A stretch of DNA of 64,000 nt from Marivirga arenosa (GTDB lineage: Bacteria > Bacteroidota > Bacteroidia > Cytophagales > Cyclobacteriaceae), in contig NZ_CP129970.2 of the NCBI RefSeq assembly GCF_030503895.2, positions 3,767,001-3,831,000 on the forward strand, read 5' to 3'. Numbering within the stretch: the stretch's first letter is position 1; every line of letters begins with the position of its first letter. The notes under the pieces are model-generated. The model saw only the letters and a list, made by a program, of their open reading frames with translations, was not told where the DNA came from and did no database searches. The translations under genes were made by a program, and so were the position numbers. Below, piece after piece: positions 7,591 through 17,150 of this stretch.

Positions 7591-8571
7591 ATGTTTATAA
7601 TTTACAAATGCATGGTATCCTTTAAGCAAATACTTAATAAAATGGAAACTGATATTATAAGTTTGTGCTCTATTATTAACCAAGCAATTCACAAGCCATT
7701 GTATCATAATTTCTTTAACATACCTAACCAATTAAAATACAACCAGACATTTACTTCAATTGACCTAATTGAAGATAGCCAAATAGCAATAGATGAATTT
7801 GAAAGTGCTAAATCAATTGGAAAAAAAGGAAGAAGTACTTTACTTATTTATGGATTACTACAATCTCTATTTCTCCAACAAGATGGACTATATCATTTGT
7901 ACAAATGTATAGTAGATGAAAAAATAAAACAAACATCTTTTTTTGATGCTTTTTCATTTGATAAGAAAATTAGAGAAGTAAGAAACGACATTGCGGGACA
8001 CCCCACAAATAGGAAGAAAACAGAATTTTATTTTATTGCTAAAGGACCAATTACTAAAGACAGGTTTACATATGCTGGTTATACACCAAATTTTAGGACG
8101 GTTGAAGTTGATATAAAAACTTTTATAGTCAAACAATTAGAATTTACAAGAAAAGTTCTACAAGCAGTACTGGTTGATATTTCAAAAAAAATTGAAATGA
8201 AAAGAACAGAACATAATGATTTATTACTTACAGAAATGATAGTTGGTGCAGGCAGGCATTTTGAACTCATATATCGTGGAATAAGAGATGACAAAAGAAA
8301 TTTTCAAGGAGAATGGGGAATTTCAGGTATTAAAAGTTCTTTAGATAAAATTCGTAAAGAGTTGCATATCAGGTATAATGAAAATTTACCAATAGGTCTA
8401 TCAGAAGCATTCAGATTGATTGACTATATCATTCATCGGTTCAATCACTGGAATACTGAAAAGACACTTTTTGGAAATGATGATGCAGAAATTTTTCTTG
8501 ATAGTTTGAAGAACCAACTCAGAGAACTTGAAGAAATGTTGAAGGAAATAGACGAGGAATTTAAAGGTTAA
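7591..8571 (+). CDS. HEPN-like protein, possible toxin/defence ribonuclease
   Basis: A 326-aa helical protein. Around residues 128-142 it carries KIREVRNDIAGHPTNRKK; RNDIAGH fits the R-x(4-6)-H signature with a polar residue after Arg that defines HEPN ribonuclease domains. The C-terminal third (AFRLIDYIIHRFNHW, LRELEEMLKEIDEEF) is coiled-coil-like. HEPN proteins commonly act as toxins or abortive-infection RNases; for this protein that is an inference from one motif and context. Starts at 7591, 7612 or 7642 are possible, and the first 17 residues look dispensable. It stands alone behind the loader fragment. Confidence 0.55.
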   Translation: MFIIYKCMVSFKQILNKMETDIISLCSIINQAIHKPLYHNFFNIPNQLKYNQTFTSIDLIEDSQIAIDEFESAKSIGKKGRSTLLIYGLLQSLFLQQDGLYHLYKCIVDEKIKQTSFFDAFSFDKKIREVRNDIAGHPTNRKKTEFYFIAKGPITKDRFTYAGYTPNFRTVEVDIKTFIVKQLEFTRKVLQAVLVDISKKIEMKRTEHNDLLLTEMIVGAGRHFELIYRGIRDDKRNFQGEWGISGIKSSLDKIRKELHIRYNENLPIGLSEAFRLIDYIIHRFNHWNTEKTLFGNDDAEIFLDSLKNQLRELEEMLKEIDEEFKG

Positions 8572-8671
8572 AAGAATAGTAATTCAATTCATTTCAAGTT
8601 GCTCATTTTAGACAAATTAACCAATATCAAAAAAACTAATTGAGCTTAGAATAAACTTAATCTAAAACAAT

Positions 8672-8827
8672 ATGACAGCAATTAGCAAACCATTTGATAA
8701 TCTCTATCACCAGACAAGCGAACTTTTAGTAAACTTGAATGCTCACCCCGAGCGCGTTGCGAAGCATAACGCGTTCGTAAAATTGATAAATACAACTTCT
8801 ACTACCAGCCGAAGTCGAATTAGTTAA
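8672..8827 (+). CDS. small 51-aa frame, unknown, possibly a truncated gene
   Basis: An ATG-started frame encodes MTAISKPFDNLYHQTSELLV, NLNAHPERVAKHNAFVKLIN and then a low-complexity Ser/Thr/Arg tail. The first 40 residues look protein-like and the tail does not, as expected for a gene cut off and running into foreign sequence. Otherwise the 8572-8885 stretch shows nothing. Low confidence. Confidence 0.25.
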   Translation: MTAISKPFDNLYHQTSELLVNLNAHPERVAKHNAFVKLINTTSTTSRSRIS

Positions 8828-8885
8828 CTGTTCATCATAACTCATTATTCACCTACACTTATCTCTCAATAATCGTCCCCTAGCT

Positions 8886-9644
8886 TCAAACATTTTTCAC
8901 AACCTCCACCCCCTCCAAAACATCCATTCCCTCCAAAAACCCATTAATCTTCTTAATTTGTTCACCTACTACTCCTTTATAAAAAGACAGTCGCTCCTTT
9001 TCATTACCAATAGTTTCATATTGCTTTTTCAATCTTCCCAGCTCTCCAAATGCTTCTAAAATAATAGGATCACTAGTCAAATCCTCCACATAAATTTGTC
9101 CATATTTAGAAACCAAAAATGTAGGATAAAACATATTCACAGCGAGATATCCCTTTGGCTCAGTGGTAAATAATTCATGAGCACTTTTAGCTCCATAGGA
9201 TTTTAAGATTTCAATTGCCTCCAATAAAGATTCTTCTTTATTCTCAAAAACTTCATAAGCGGAATAATGAAGTGATTCAATATCATCCAATACAGTCTCA
9301 AAAGTATCTCGCGTAATAGTATTAGGATTGGCGCCTAATTCCAGGAATAACTTCAATCGTTTAGGATCTTCACTGATAGCCACATTATACAAAGCTGTAC
9401 AATACTCATCATCATGAGCATTAATATCAGCTCCCGCTTCATTCACCAAATAGCGAATTATATCATAATTTAACTTACTGTAATAACTTGCAGTAGCCTG
9501 AAATATAGTTTCCTGCTCAGAATTCCGAGCATTAATATCAGCTCCTTGTGCAATTAATGGCTTTATCCGATCCAAAAAACCAGTTCCTTGCTTCAGATTT
9601 TTATACAGTTCATCATTCAAGGTTGAACCAAACTCATATTGCAA
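8886..9644 (-). CDS. ankyrin-repeat protein
   Basis: A 252-aa soluble protein. Residues 25-130 contain about three ankyrin repeats: IKPLIAQGADINARNSEQET, IIRYLVNEAGADINAHDDEY, LKLFLELGANPNTITRD. The C-terminal half is a helical region without recognised motifs (LGRLKKQYETIGNEKERLSF). No signal peptide is present. It is the last gene of the leftward operon that starts with the restriction-methylation enzyme, 52 bp behind the DUF3037-like gene. Ankyrin proteins serve as interaction modules, so the partner may be another protein of this operon. Confidence 0.7.
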   Translation of the reverse strand: MQYEFGSTLNDELYKNLKQGTGFLDRIKPLIAQGADINARNSEQETIFQATASYYSKLNYDIIRYLVNEAGADINAHDDEYCTALYNVAISEDPKRLKLFLELGANPNTITRDTFETVLDDIESLHYSAYEVFENKEESLLEAIEILKSYGAKSAHELFTTEPKGYLAVNMFYPTFLVSKYGQIYVEDLTSDPIILEAFGELGRLKKQYETIGNEKERLSFYKGVVGEQIKKINGFLEGMDVLEGVEVVKNV

Positions 9645-9696
9645 TAATGTATTTTCTTGATTTGCGAAGGTAGAAGTGTTTTGTTTACAGAATTAA

Positions 9697-10551
9697 TTAT
9701 TCCTTATCCTTAAAATAAGGCTTAACATCATGTTCATTTAAATAAGTCTCTATAGCATCTATTTCTTTTGAAGGAACCAATTCCAGCAAATCTTTTTTAA
9801 GCAAATTAGACTCTCTCAAATGTTCCCAAATCAAATGATGTTGTTTCTTACTTTTAGAGGGTTCGTCTCCTACTATAAAGTATTTACCCTCTTTACCATC
9901 ATGCATTTCAAATGGCTTTATTAGGCTTAAATACGAATTAATATTCTTCTCAATTTTAGCAGGACTATCATTTTCAAATTCAATAAACTGATTGAGCACA
10001 GGCTTATCATTCCTCCCAATCATATCTATATGTGTATTGAATAAAATAAAGTCTAATTCATCAGCTTTTAGCTCCACATCAATATTTACTCTGCTTTTAA
10101 CCTTTGGACTAAAATCTCTTTTAATTTGAGCAATCCCTGCTGCAACTGTAAGCAGTTCATCCTTAATGGATGGTTTACTTTTGTAAATAATGCGTTCAAA
10201 CAAAGTTTCAAAATTCTTTTGATTAAACTCAATTTTGATCGGCATTGGCTTAGTAAAAGCAATCATATTATTACTGTACCTAGATAGATAATCTAAATAT
10301 TCAGAATTAAACGCTTTTACATGACTCAACTGTGCACTTTCCTGATCCAACTTAGATCGTAAACTTTCCAGTTGTCCGGTCAATAATTTAAAAGATTCAT
10401 TAGAATAAAGCTTTTTGGCTAATTTTAATTTCTCAGCCGAATAGTTATAAAAAACCTCTCCATCACTATTGAGCATCAAAAGGGCAAAATTAATGCGTTC
10501 ATGACCCACTACACTCAAAGGGCTAAATATAATGCTGTATAAAGTTTTCAT
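9697..10551 (-). CDS. DUF3037-like protein paired with a HipA-like kinase
   Basis: A 284-aa protein whose N-terminus (MKTLYSIIFSPLSVVGHERI, NFALLML) has the character of DUF3037, a family typically encoded next to HipA-like kinases. The middle is helical (about 55-150) and the C-terminus is charged. The start overlaps the stop of the kinase gene by 4 bp (ATGA), so both are translated as a pair. The role is unknown; a regulator, antitoxin or substrate of the kinase is a plausible inference. Confidence 0.55.
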   Translation of the reverse strand: MKTLYSIIFSPLSVVGHERINFALLMLNSDGEVFYNYSAEKLKLAKKLYSNESFKLLTGQLESLRSKLDQESAQLSHVKAFNSEYLDYLSRYSNNMIAFTKPMPIKIEFNQKNFETLFERIIYKSKPSIKDELLTVAAGIAQIKRDFSPKVKSRVNIDVELKADELDFILFNTHIDMIGRNDKPVLNQFIEFENDSPAKIEKNINSYLSLIKPFEMHDGKEGKYFIVGDEPSKSKKQHHLIWEHLRESNLLKKDLLELVPSKEIDAIETYLNEHDVKPYFKDKE

Positions 10552-11369
10552 GGTTTTAAAGTTAACGAAGCATATGTTGTATAAGTATTCTCAACGGAAT
10601 TTAACCATTCCTCATTAAAAAGATGTTGGCTTAGACGGCCTTTGAATTCTTCTTTCCTGCCTAACCATTCATCCGGTATTTCTTCTACTATATCATCTAA
10701 TTTTCTGCCACAGGTTAAAACTTTATTATGCAAAGATGCACAAATATTTTTAATTATTTCACGAGACTTCTCTGAGTTGGGCAGTAAACGGTGATACAAC
10801 TGACTATATAACAAAGAGTCATGGTAACTTTGTTCAAAAATTCCACGGCTTAAATTACTGGTGTTAAATATAGCTTCATGATCGAATGCAATAGGTTTAT
10901 ATTCATTGTTTTCAAATGAAATAAACAAATTAGTATTATTATGATTCCGATCATCATTACTTAACCAACAATCAAATAAAGCCACTAATAAAAAGGCAGA
11001 TTTATCATATTTTCTTAATTCACTCTTCTCAATACCTGAAGCAAAATGATCCATAAACTCAACCGCATCAGCTATGAGTTTAAAACCAATGATAGGCTTT
11101 TCCAAATTAAGGTAATTAAGCCCGTCCCCTAACATTTGTTCAGGAACATGTTCTCGCTCAATTTGTATGCTCACCATTTCCGGCACTTTTATTCCCCATT
11201 CCAAAGCAAACCGCTGCCCCAGGAATTCATTTATCAATTTATGATCACCAGCATTTCTTGGGTACTTACAAACATAATACTCAAAATCATCTGCTAAAAT
11301 AAGAAACGGCTTACTCCCATTTGTTTCGTATTTCTTCTTTATGGGTTCTATGGAATGCAGTGATCGCAT
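10548..11369 (-). CDS. HipA-like (HipA_2-type) protein kinase
   Basis: A 273-aa kinase-fold protein. The ATP-binding Lys is likely in YYVCKYPRN (about residue 35), the catalytic loop is LSNDDRNHNNTNLFIS (136-151) and the metal-binding Asp is in AFDHEAIFN (about 163). This set is typical of HipA-type Ser/Thr kinases, which in bacteria phosphorylate aminoacyl-tRNA synthetases or act in toxin-antitoxin and defence systems. It lacks the HipB-like N-terminal region of long HipA proteins and is paired with a DUF3037-like gene by a 4-bp overlap. A role in an abortive response is inferred. Confidence 0.75.
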   Translation of the reverse strand: MRSLHSIEPIKKKYETNGSKPFLILADDFEYYVCKYPRNAGDHKLINEFLGQRFALEWGIKVPEMVSIQIEREHVPEQMLGDGLNYLNLEKPIIGFKLIADAVEFMDHFASGIEKSELRKYDKSAFLLVALFDCWLSNDDRNHNNTNLFISFENNEYKPIAFDHEAIFNTSNLSRGIFEQSYHDSLLYSQLYHRLLPNSEKSREIIKNICASLHNKVLTCGRKLDDIVEEIPDEWLGRKEEFKGRLSQHLFNEEWLNSVENTYTTYASLTLKP

Positions 11370-11372
11370 AAT

Positions 11373-11576
11373 TTAATTAATATCCATTTTTATTAATTCT
11401 CTTTCTTCTCTAGCTCTTTTATAGCCTTTCAAAGACCTTCGAAAAGCATCAGCCATTGGTTTGTAATCTTTGTCATCATCTGCTTCAACACTGCCTCCGC
11501 CATAATTAAATTTATGTTCAGTGACAGGATCAGCTTGCTTTTTGATATTAAGTTTTAAATGGGGATTTTTGGTCAT
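11373..11576 (-). CDS. small 67-aa charged protein
   Basis: A hydrophilic 67-aa protein (KLNIKKQADPVTEHKFNYGG, ADAFRRSLKGYKRAREEREL). It has no membrane segment and no recognised domain. It lies 3 bp upstream of the HipA-like kinase and 15 bp downstream of the membrane protein, inside a tight operon, which supports it being real. It could be an antitoxin or adaptor, but nothing in the sequence decides this. Confidence 0.6.
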   Translation of the reverse strand: MTKNPHLKLNIKKQADPVTEHKFNYGGGSVEADDDKDYKPMADAFRRSLKGYKRAREERELIKMDIN

Positions 11577-11591
11577 GATTGTAAATATTAA

Positions 11592-12422
11592 TTACTGTAT
11601 GCTTTCTAATTCAACTAATTGGTGATATACCATTAATCCCAATTCACTCAACTCAACTTTATACCAGTGATCAAAATCATCTTTATCAGTAATTTTTATA
11701 AGCCGATAGTCCAAGAAAAAATCTAAATTTTTGCTTTCTTGAGTAGGTATATCTTCCTTTTTTAAGGTCTTTCTAGCAATTTCCAGAAAAACTTTTGCCT
11801 TATCCTCTTCAATGATCTTCTTTACAATTTTTTCTGCTTTATTGGGCTTTAATCCTTTTGAAGTGCTACTATTTTCTTCGATTTCCTTACCCTCATCCTG
11901 TAGCCCAACATAAACGCCCTTGTCTTCATCTTTTTTACTCTTTGCAAGCTTTTCTTCTAGTGCCTCCAATTCATCTTCTACTCTTATCCTTGCTTCCTTT
12001 TCTTTTTCATATCGTATTTGAATAGCCTCTAATCTCTTTTCAAGATTTTCATGTACTGATTTCTTAACAATTGATTTTGAATCTGTAATTTGATATATCC
12101 ATGGGCTTAATCTTTTCTCAAACAGATTAACAATCAATCTTGAAATATTCATTAGAATGTATGTAGTGATTAATACTGCAAAGGTCCAGAGTATATTGAT
12201 TGATAAATCCACTAAGAATTCAAGATTTTCGTAGTATTCCTCTATAAATTTCAGCTTTTCCTGTAGCGTAGTTCCATTATCAAAATTGAATAAACTGTAT
12301 ATTAAATCCCAGTTTCTAATGAGCCAAACAACTAAGTAAGTACCTAAAAATGGATTAGATATTCGTTCTCTAAAATTATCTTTAAACGATATTAATGTAT
12401 CTTTTATCATATCACCCAACAC
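11592..12422 (-). CDS. two-TM coiled-coil membrane protein, SieB-like
   Basis: A 276-aa protein. The N-terminal segment FRERISNPFLGTYLVVWLIR (about 19-38) leads into a first membrane helix, and LSINILWTFAVLITTYILMN (about 73-92) is a second. A long coiled coil (about 125-165) and a C-terminal winged-helix-like block (LIKITDKDDFDHWYKVELSE, LGLMVYHQLV) follow. This architecture resembles SieB-type superinfection-exclusion proteins. Its start overlaps the stop of the restriction-methylation gene by 11 bp. A role as membrane effector of the operon is inferred. Confidence 0.6.
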   Translation of the reverse strand: MLGDMIKDTLISFKDNFRERISNPFLGTYLVVWLIRNWDLIYSLFNFDNGTTLQEKLKFIEEYYENLEFLVDLSINILWTFAVLITTYILMNISRLIVNLFEKRLSPWIYQITDSKSIVKKSVHENLEKRLEAIQIRYEKEKEARIRVEDELEALEEKLAKSKKDEDKGVYVGLQDEGKEIEENSSTSKGLKPNKAEKIVKKIIEEDKAKVFLEIARKTLKKEDIPTQESKNLDFFLDYRLIKITDKDDFDHWYKVELSELGLMVYHQLVELESIQ

Positions 12423-15400
12423 CCCCTTCCACTATCTTAATCTCCTCTTCCGTTAATCCATACAACTCATAAACCATTTTGTCAATCTCCTGCTCTAAGT
12501 AAGTGGTCTCTGCTGTGGCATCTTGTTTTTTGATTTCAAATATCTTTTCTACCAAATCACTGATAACTTCTATACTTTGCGAAGCAGGTTCTGCTATTGG
12601 TATACTTTCTATAGGTGCTTTTTTGATTTTTGGAAATGTTGCTTTATTGTCGTAGTGTTTCTTCAACCAAAAGAACTGAAGTACTTTTGAATTTAATAAA
12701 GCAAGAATATACAATAACAATGGGCGGTTTTCTTCATAAAGAAAAATATTGTATATTGTATTTAACGTCATTGTATAAGGCGGAATAATTGTTCCCTCTG
12801 GATACCTCCCTATTTGTCTTACAGCGATCCTATGTTTTTTATATACATTTATATCACCACCACTTTTTATTGATTCTTTAGTAAATTCAACAAACTCTGA
12901 GCTCTTTTCATAAAAATATCTTTTTACATTACCTCCATCAATTACAGGATAATAATTTTCATTAACTTTGATATTGTTAACATACTTTTTCCTATCAAAA
13001 GTCTGAATTCCAAAATACGATCTCCCATAATCTATTAATGGCTTTGACCTCTCAGATAACTTATTCAAAAAAGACCTTAGTGCGTCATTTAAATCTAATT
13101 CCAGTTCAAATCCTTCGGTTTTGAAATCATTCTGCACATGTGAAATCTTTTTAATTTCCTCTAATTGTGCTCTATGATCATTAAAATTCTTAAAGTCAAA
13201 TACATTACTATCTGTAACTGATTTTTTAATTAACAGAATCAAAGTATCAACTGAGGCATCATCGAATACTTGGATTTGAAAATTTATAATTTCAATTAAA
13301 CTATAATTTAATAAAAGCTTTCTTAACTCTACTGAATGTTTATTTTTTAAAAAAGTATTGGGGGTTATATAATTTAGTATACCTCTATCACTTAATACTT
13401 TTAGTCCCAATTCATAAAAAAGTGCGTAAGTATCGATTTTATAAGCTGCGGTTATATAAGATTGATTATAATTCCTGAATAATTCTGAGTCTCCCAATGT
13501 TTGAACCAAAATATAAGGTGGATTCCCAATCACCACATCAAAGCCAACAAAATTGCCTTCATCATCCAGTATTTCAGGAAATTCAAATCGCCATTCGAAA
13601 GCATTTTCATAAATAGCATTGCTTTTAATTTCCTCTATATCAGTTTCTAATTTATTAAGATCCTTCTCCAGCTTATCGATCTGCTTTTTCCGTTCTTTCT
13701 GTTCACTTTTGCTTTCCTCAAACAAGCCTTGTTGCATAGTGAGGTTATAAAGCTCCCCAGCCAGTTTAGCTTTTCGTTTAATCTTAGGGTCATTTTTATT
13801 GATTTCCGTACGGAAATCACTTTTAATATCTTGGATCAAGCGCTCCATTTCCCGCTTTTCATCCTTGCTGGCCGCATTACGGTAGCTATCCACTGCATTT
13901 CGATAAGTGCTTATGTTCCACTTACTTTTCTTTAGGGCCTTGCTTAAGTCTTCCTCCAAGCCAAAACGACTAATTAAAGAATTGCCGACTTTAATATTGA
14001 TATCAATATTAGGCAAGGTTTCCAGTTCTCGAATTTCGTCATCAGATTCCTTATAATAAGCACTTTTTAAAAGCTCAATCCACAACCTCAGCCTACAAAT
14101 TTTAACCGAATTAGGGTTGAGATCCACTCCAAACAAACAATTTTCAATCAATTCCTGCTTTTCATGAAAAAGTGCTTTTTGCATACGTTGGCTATTGTCA
14201 TGCGTAGGCTGATAACTGAACAGCCGATCTTCCAAATCAGTAATAATCAGCTCATCATTCTCTATAGTAATCTGATAATCACTTAATGGATCTCCTTTAG
14301 CATCAATTAAAATGCTTAGTTCATGTTTAATAGCAATCAATTCATTCAAAGCCGAAACCAAAAAATGACCAGACCCCACCGCAGGGTCGCATATCTTCAG
14401 GGAATTAATCAAAGTATTTGCTTCTGTCCTTACGGCTTTCCTTCCTTTTTCGCTCTGTTTAATCTCTTCGTGCAAATCTTCCTTCAATTCACTAAAATCT
14501 TTACACTTCCAGCCATAATGTGAATTAAATTTCTCCACTACCGCTCTTCTAATAGTTTCCCTGCACATATACATGGTAATAAAACCAGGGGTGAAGAAAG
14601 AGCCATCCTTATAGCCATTAATCTTTTCAAATATCAAACCCAATACAGAGGCATTAATTAAGGTTTTATTTTCCTCTTGAATTTCCTCCGAACCTTCACT
14701 GCTAAAGTCATAGGCTTCTAAAAAGGCAAAAAGATATTCCAATACTGGCAATTCACCTTTCCTCTTTTTTCCCTTAATATCCTTCAGTACCGTATTTCCA
14801 CTTATGGGAATTTGTTCTGAAGCATCTAAGGTATCAATATGCAAGGCACGGTTTTCCAATTCATTGGCTTCAAACAAACTGGAGTTTAAATACGGTACTT
14901 TAGCAAAAGCTTCCTGAAAGGCTGGTTTCCTTTTATCGGTGGGTACAGCAAGCACATTGAAGAACAAATCCGCTAGCTTATTGAAATTCCCAATTCTTTT
15001 CAAATTCAGAAATGCATAACTCTGATCTCCATTGTTATAATCCAGCAGCTGTGCTTCCAATAACTTAAGGAATAAAATTCTATTCAACCAGGTAATCACC
15101 AATTGCAAGCCTACGTTGAATAAACGCTCTTCCGTATTTTTACCGTATTGCTGCGGGTTGTCCAATCGGTGTAACTCCCCTCGGCTTTCCAGTTTAGAAA
15201 TCACAGACTCTAATAAAGTACCGTAAATTCTTTCTTTTTCAGGCTTACGCTGAATCAGTTTCTTTCCTTTTTCCTGAAACTCTTCCAAGCCCATAATGTA
15301 GAGCAGCTCATTATAAAAACCTTTATCCAATGAATTACTGTCATTGGCAAAAGGCAGTTTAAGTAAATGCTCTGGAGAAAGTAGTTTATATAATACAATC

Positions 15401-16065
15401 AGTTTTGTATCATCTTCTTTACCGCTTTTTAGCGCCTTCTCATAATCCTTTACATTAAAATAAGTAAAGCTGATTTGATCAGCTGCTGCTTCAATAGCGG
15501 GTTTTGCTATTTCCTTATAAAAATGCTCAGTATCAGTAGCAGAAAGTGCTTTTGCTTCAAACTCTTCAAACTTATGGACCAACTTTTTATCCTTGGCAAA
15601 TAAAGAATCGAAAACATGGGCATCAAAAATAAACCACTCGTGAATATTAGTAATTACCAAATGCCGTACCTCAGTGTTCTTCTGCGTAATACGCTCGCGC
15701 AAAAAATACAAAACCAACTCCTGCATAGCTTTAGAATCAATCTTTTCCTTACTAGGCATTTGGGATTGATTAGTGGGGCTTTTGGCTTCAATAATGACAC
15801 CTACACTGCTTTTCGTATTTTTACCATTATGAATCACCTGGTCATTACGCCCTTTCGTATTAATGTAGTAATCAGGGTCGTAATAAGTCTTTTTCAGAAA
15901 GTCACCTATAATATTCTTATGAAACTCCTCTGATTCCCCTTCCTTAATCTGCTCTAAAAGCGAAGAAAGCTGCTTTTTAAAATGATCTATATCATTTCTA
16001 TTAGGCTTTACCTTTAAATAGGCCTTGTTTAAAGATTTACGGGGAGTAAGAATGGTGTATGGCAT
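12412..16065 (-). CDS. type IIG restriction enzyme / N6-adenine DNA methyltransferase (Eco57I-like)
   Basis: A 1217-aa single-chain restriction-modification enzyme. The N-terminal nuclease has a PD-(D/E)XK pattern with VIIEAKSP at 90-97 (Glu93, Lys95). The methyltransferase has motif I DPAVGSGHFL (560-569) and catalytic NPPY (848-851), separated by helical inserts including a charged coiled coil (about 780-815). The C-terminal third (about 990-1190) contains a TaqI-like specificity region (YYPVIDGGNVKRYF, MTLNTIYNIF). It would methylate adenine in its own sites and cut unmodified DNA. It is the first gene of a six-gene leftward operon. Confidence 0.88.
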   Translation of the reverse strand: MPYTILTPRKSLNKAYLKVKPNRNDIDHFKKQLSSLLEQIKEGESEEFHKNIIGDFLKKTYYDPDYYINTKGRNDQVIHNGKNTKSSVGVIIEAKSPTNQSQMPSKEKIDSKAMQELVLYFLRERITQKNTEVRHLVITNIHEWFIFDAHVFDSLFAKDKKLVHKFEEFEAKALSATDTEHFYKEIAKPAIEAAADQISFTYFNVKDYEKALKSGKEDDTKLIVLYKLLSPEHLLKLPFANDSNSLDKGFYNELLYIMGLEEFQEKGKKLIQRKPEKERIYGTLLESVISKLESRGELHRLDNPQQYGKNTEERLFNVGLQLVITWLNRILFLKLLEAQLLDYNNGDQSYAFLNLKRIGNFNKLADLFFNVLAVPTDKRKPAFQEAFAKVPYLNSSLFEANELENRALHIDTLDASEQIPISGNTVLKDIKGKKRKGELPVLEYLFAFLEAYDFSSEGSEEIQEENKTLINASVLGLIFEKINGYKDGSFFTPGFITMYMCRETIRRAVVEKFNSHYGWKCKDFSELKEDLHEEIKQSEKGRKAVRTEANTLINSLKICDPAVGSGHFLVSALNELIAIKHELSILIDAKGDPLSDYQITIENDELIITDLEDRLFSYQPTHDNSQRMQKALFHEKQELIENCLFGVDLNPNSVKICRLRLWIELLKSAYYKESDDEIRELETLPNIDINIKVGNSLISRFGLEEDLSKALKKSKWNISTYRNAVDSYRNAASKDEKREMERLIQDIKSDFRTEINKNDPKIKRKAKLAGELYNLTMQQGLFEESKSEQKERKKQIDKLEKDLNKLETDIEEIKSNAIYENAFEWRFEFPEILDDEGNFVGFDVVIGNPPYILVQTLGDSELFRNYNQSYITAAYKIDTYALFYELGLKVLSDRGILNYITPNTFLKNKHSVELRKLLLNYSLIEIINFQIQVFDDASVDTLILLIKKSVTDSNVFDFKNFNDHRAQLEEIKKISHVQNDFKTEGFELELDLNDALRSFLNKLSERSKPLIDYGRSYFGIQTFDRKKYVNNIKVNENYYPVIDGGNVKRYFYEKSSEFVEFTKESIKSGGDINVYKKHRIAVRQIGRYPEGTIIPPYTMTLNTIYNIFLYEENRPLLLYILALLNSKVLQFFWLKKHYDNKATFPKIKKAPIESIPIAEPASQSIEVISDLVEKIFEIKKQDATAETTYLEQEIDKMVYELYGLTEEEIKIVEGGVG

Positions 16066-16462
16066 TTACTTATAATAATCCTTTGTCAAATTTCTAACTT
16101 TTAATTTAAGGGAAATTATTTAGATATAGTATTTCCCATCAAAAGAAATTAAAGCTATTACAGTAAAATAAGACAAAATGTGTTCTTCGGATAAAGAATT
16201 GGTTTGATATTAAGCATTTAGAGTTTATGTTATCAAAATAAAGCTAGGCAATCTTCAGGAAAAATGCCTATTGCCTAGATAAATCATTCCTCTAATTGCT
16301 TCCCTCAAAAGTCATCTAATAAAACGTTACGAGTTTTCCAGCTATACCATATTTTACTTGGGGTGCAAATCGGTGTTAGAAGGACTAATTTTGTAATGAT
16401 TACAGTCAAATAATATATAAAATACCGTTCAAACCTTTATATTTGAATTCAATAAAAATTAT
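16066..16462. other. divergent intergenic region between two defence operons
   Basis: About 400 bp of AT-rich DNA between the starts of the leftward operon and the rightward PLD/nuclease/SLATT genes. It contains TATATTTG (about 16438-16445), which fits the Bacteroidota -7 element TAnnTTTG and lies just before the ATG at 16463. No convincing -33 element, repeat or small gene was seen. Confidence 0.35.
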
Positions 16463-17146
16463 ATGGCAGAATTTTTAACAACCAGAGGAGTATCTTTTAA
16501 ATTAGAAGACATCATAATAAATGCTAAAGAGCATGTTACACTAGTATCTCCATACCTTAAAATCTCGCAAGACCTGTATACTAGACTAATCGATGCCAGC
16601 AATCGAGGTCTTAGAATAAATATAATCTATGGCAAGGATAATTTAAGTAGCCAACAACATCAAGACATTACAAATCTAAATTCGGTGTTTCTCTTTTTTT
16701 GTCAAAACCTCCATGCTAAATGTTATTTCAATGAATCTCACATGATAATCACATCAATGAATATGTATGATTTCTCAGAAAGAAATAATAGAGAAATGGG
16801 AGTATTTATTGATAAAAATTTAGATTCTGACATTTATCGGAAAACAATTTCTGAAGTAGATTCAATTATTGATTCTGCAATCCTTGAAGAGCAGCCAAAC
16901 AAAAATAATAACACTAAACTAAATAAAGCCAAAAAGGAAAAAGACTCTTCGGGTCACTGTATTAGATGTAATATTGAAATACCTCATAATCCGGAAAGAC
17001 CATATTGCTATTCTTGTTTTAGTATTTGGTCACAATTTGAAAATATTGATTATGACGAGAATTACTGCCATAGTTGTGGTAGTCAAAATTATTCAACAAT
17101 GAGAAAACCACAGTGTAGAAAATGTTGGTCACCGGTTTACATGTGA
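16463..17146 (+). CDS. phospholipase D-like nuclease domain with C-terminal zinc ribbons
   Basis: A 227-aa protein. Residues 10-140 form a PLD-like fold: VTLVSPYLKISQDL, then the HKD-like motif LHAKCYFNESHMIITSMNMY (about 86-105; His, Lys and a downstream Ser-x-Asn). Residues 160-227 hold two Cys-rich knuckles (CIRCN, YCYSCF, YCHSCGS, QCRKCW) that should bind zinc, probably for DNA contact. Single-HKD proteins dimerise to form a nuclease active site. It lies 4 bp before a PD-(D/E)XK nuclease gene, with a SLATT gene next, suggesting a defence system. Confidence 0.75.
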   Translation: MAEFLTTRGVSFKLEDIIINAKEHVTLVSPYLKISQDLYTRLIDASNRGLRINIIYGKDNLSSQQHQDITNLNSVFLFFCQNLHAKCYFNESHMIITSMNMYDFSERNNREMGVFIDKNLDSDIYRKTISEVDSIIDSAILEEQPNKNNNTKLNKAKKEKDSSGHCIRCNIEIPHNPERPYCYSCFSIWSQFENIDYDENYCHSCGSQNYSTMRKPQCRKCWSPVYM

Positions 17147-17150
17147 AAAT

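Noticed and set aside
13729-15933. Several short plus-strand frames inside the restriction-methylation gene
   Set aside because: They are opposite-strand shadows of a long, motif-complete gene.
12412-16065. BREX PglX or type I HsdM
   Set aside because: An N-terminal nuclease signature lies in the same chain, and there are no BREX or HsdR/HsdS genes nearby. Type IIG fits better.
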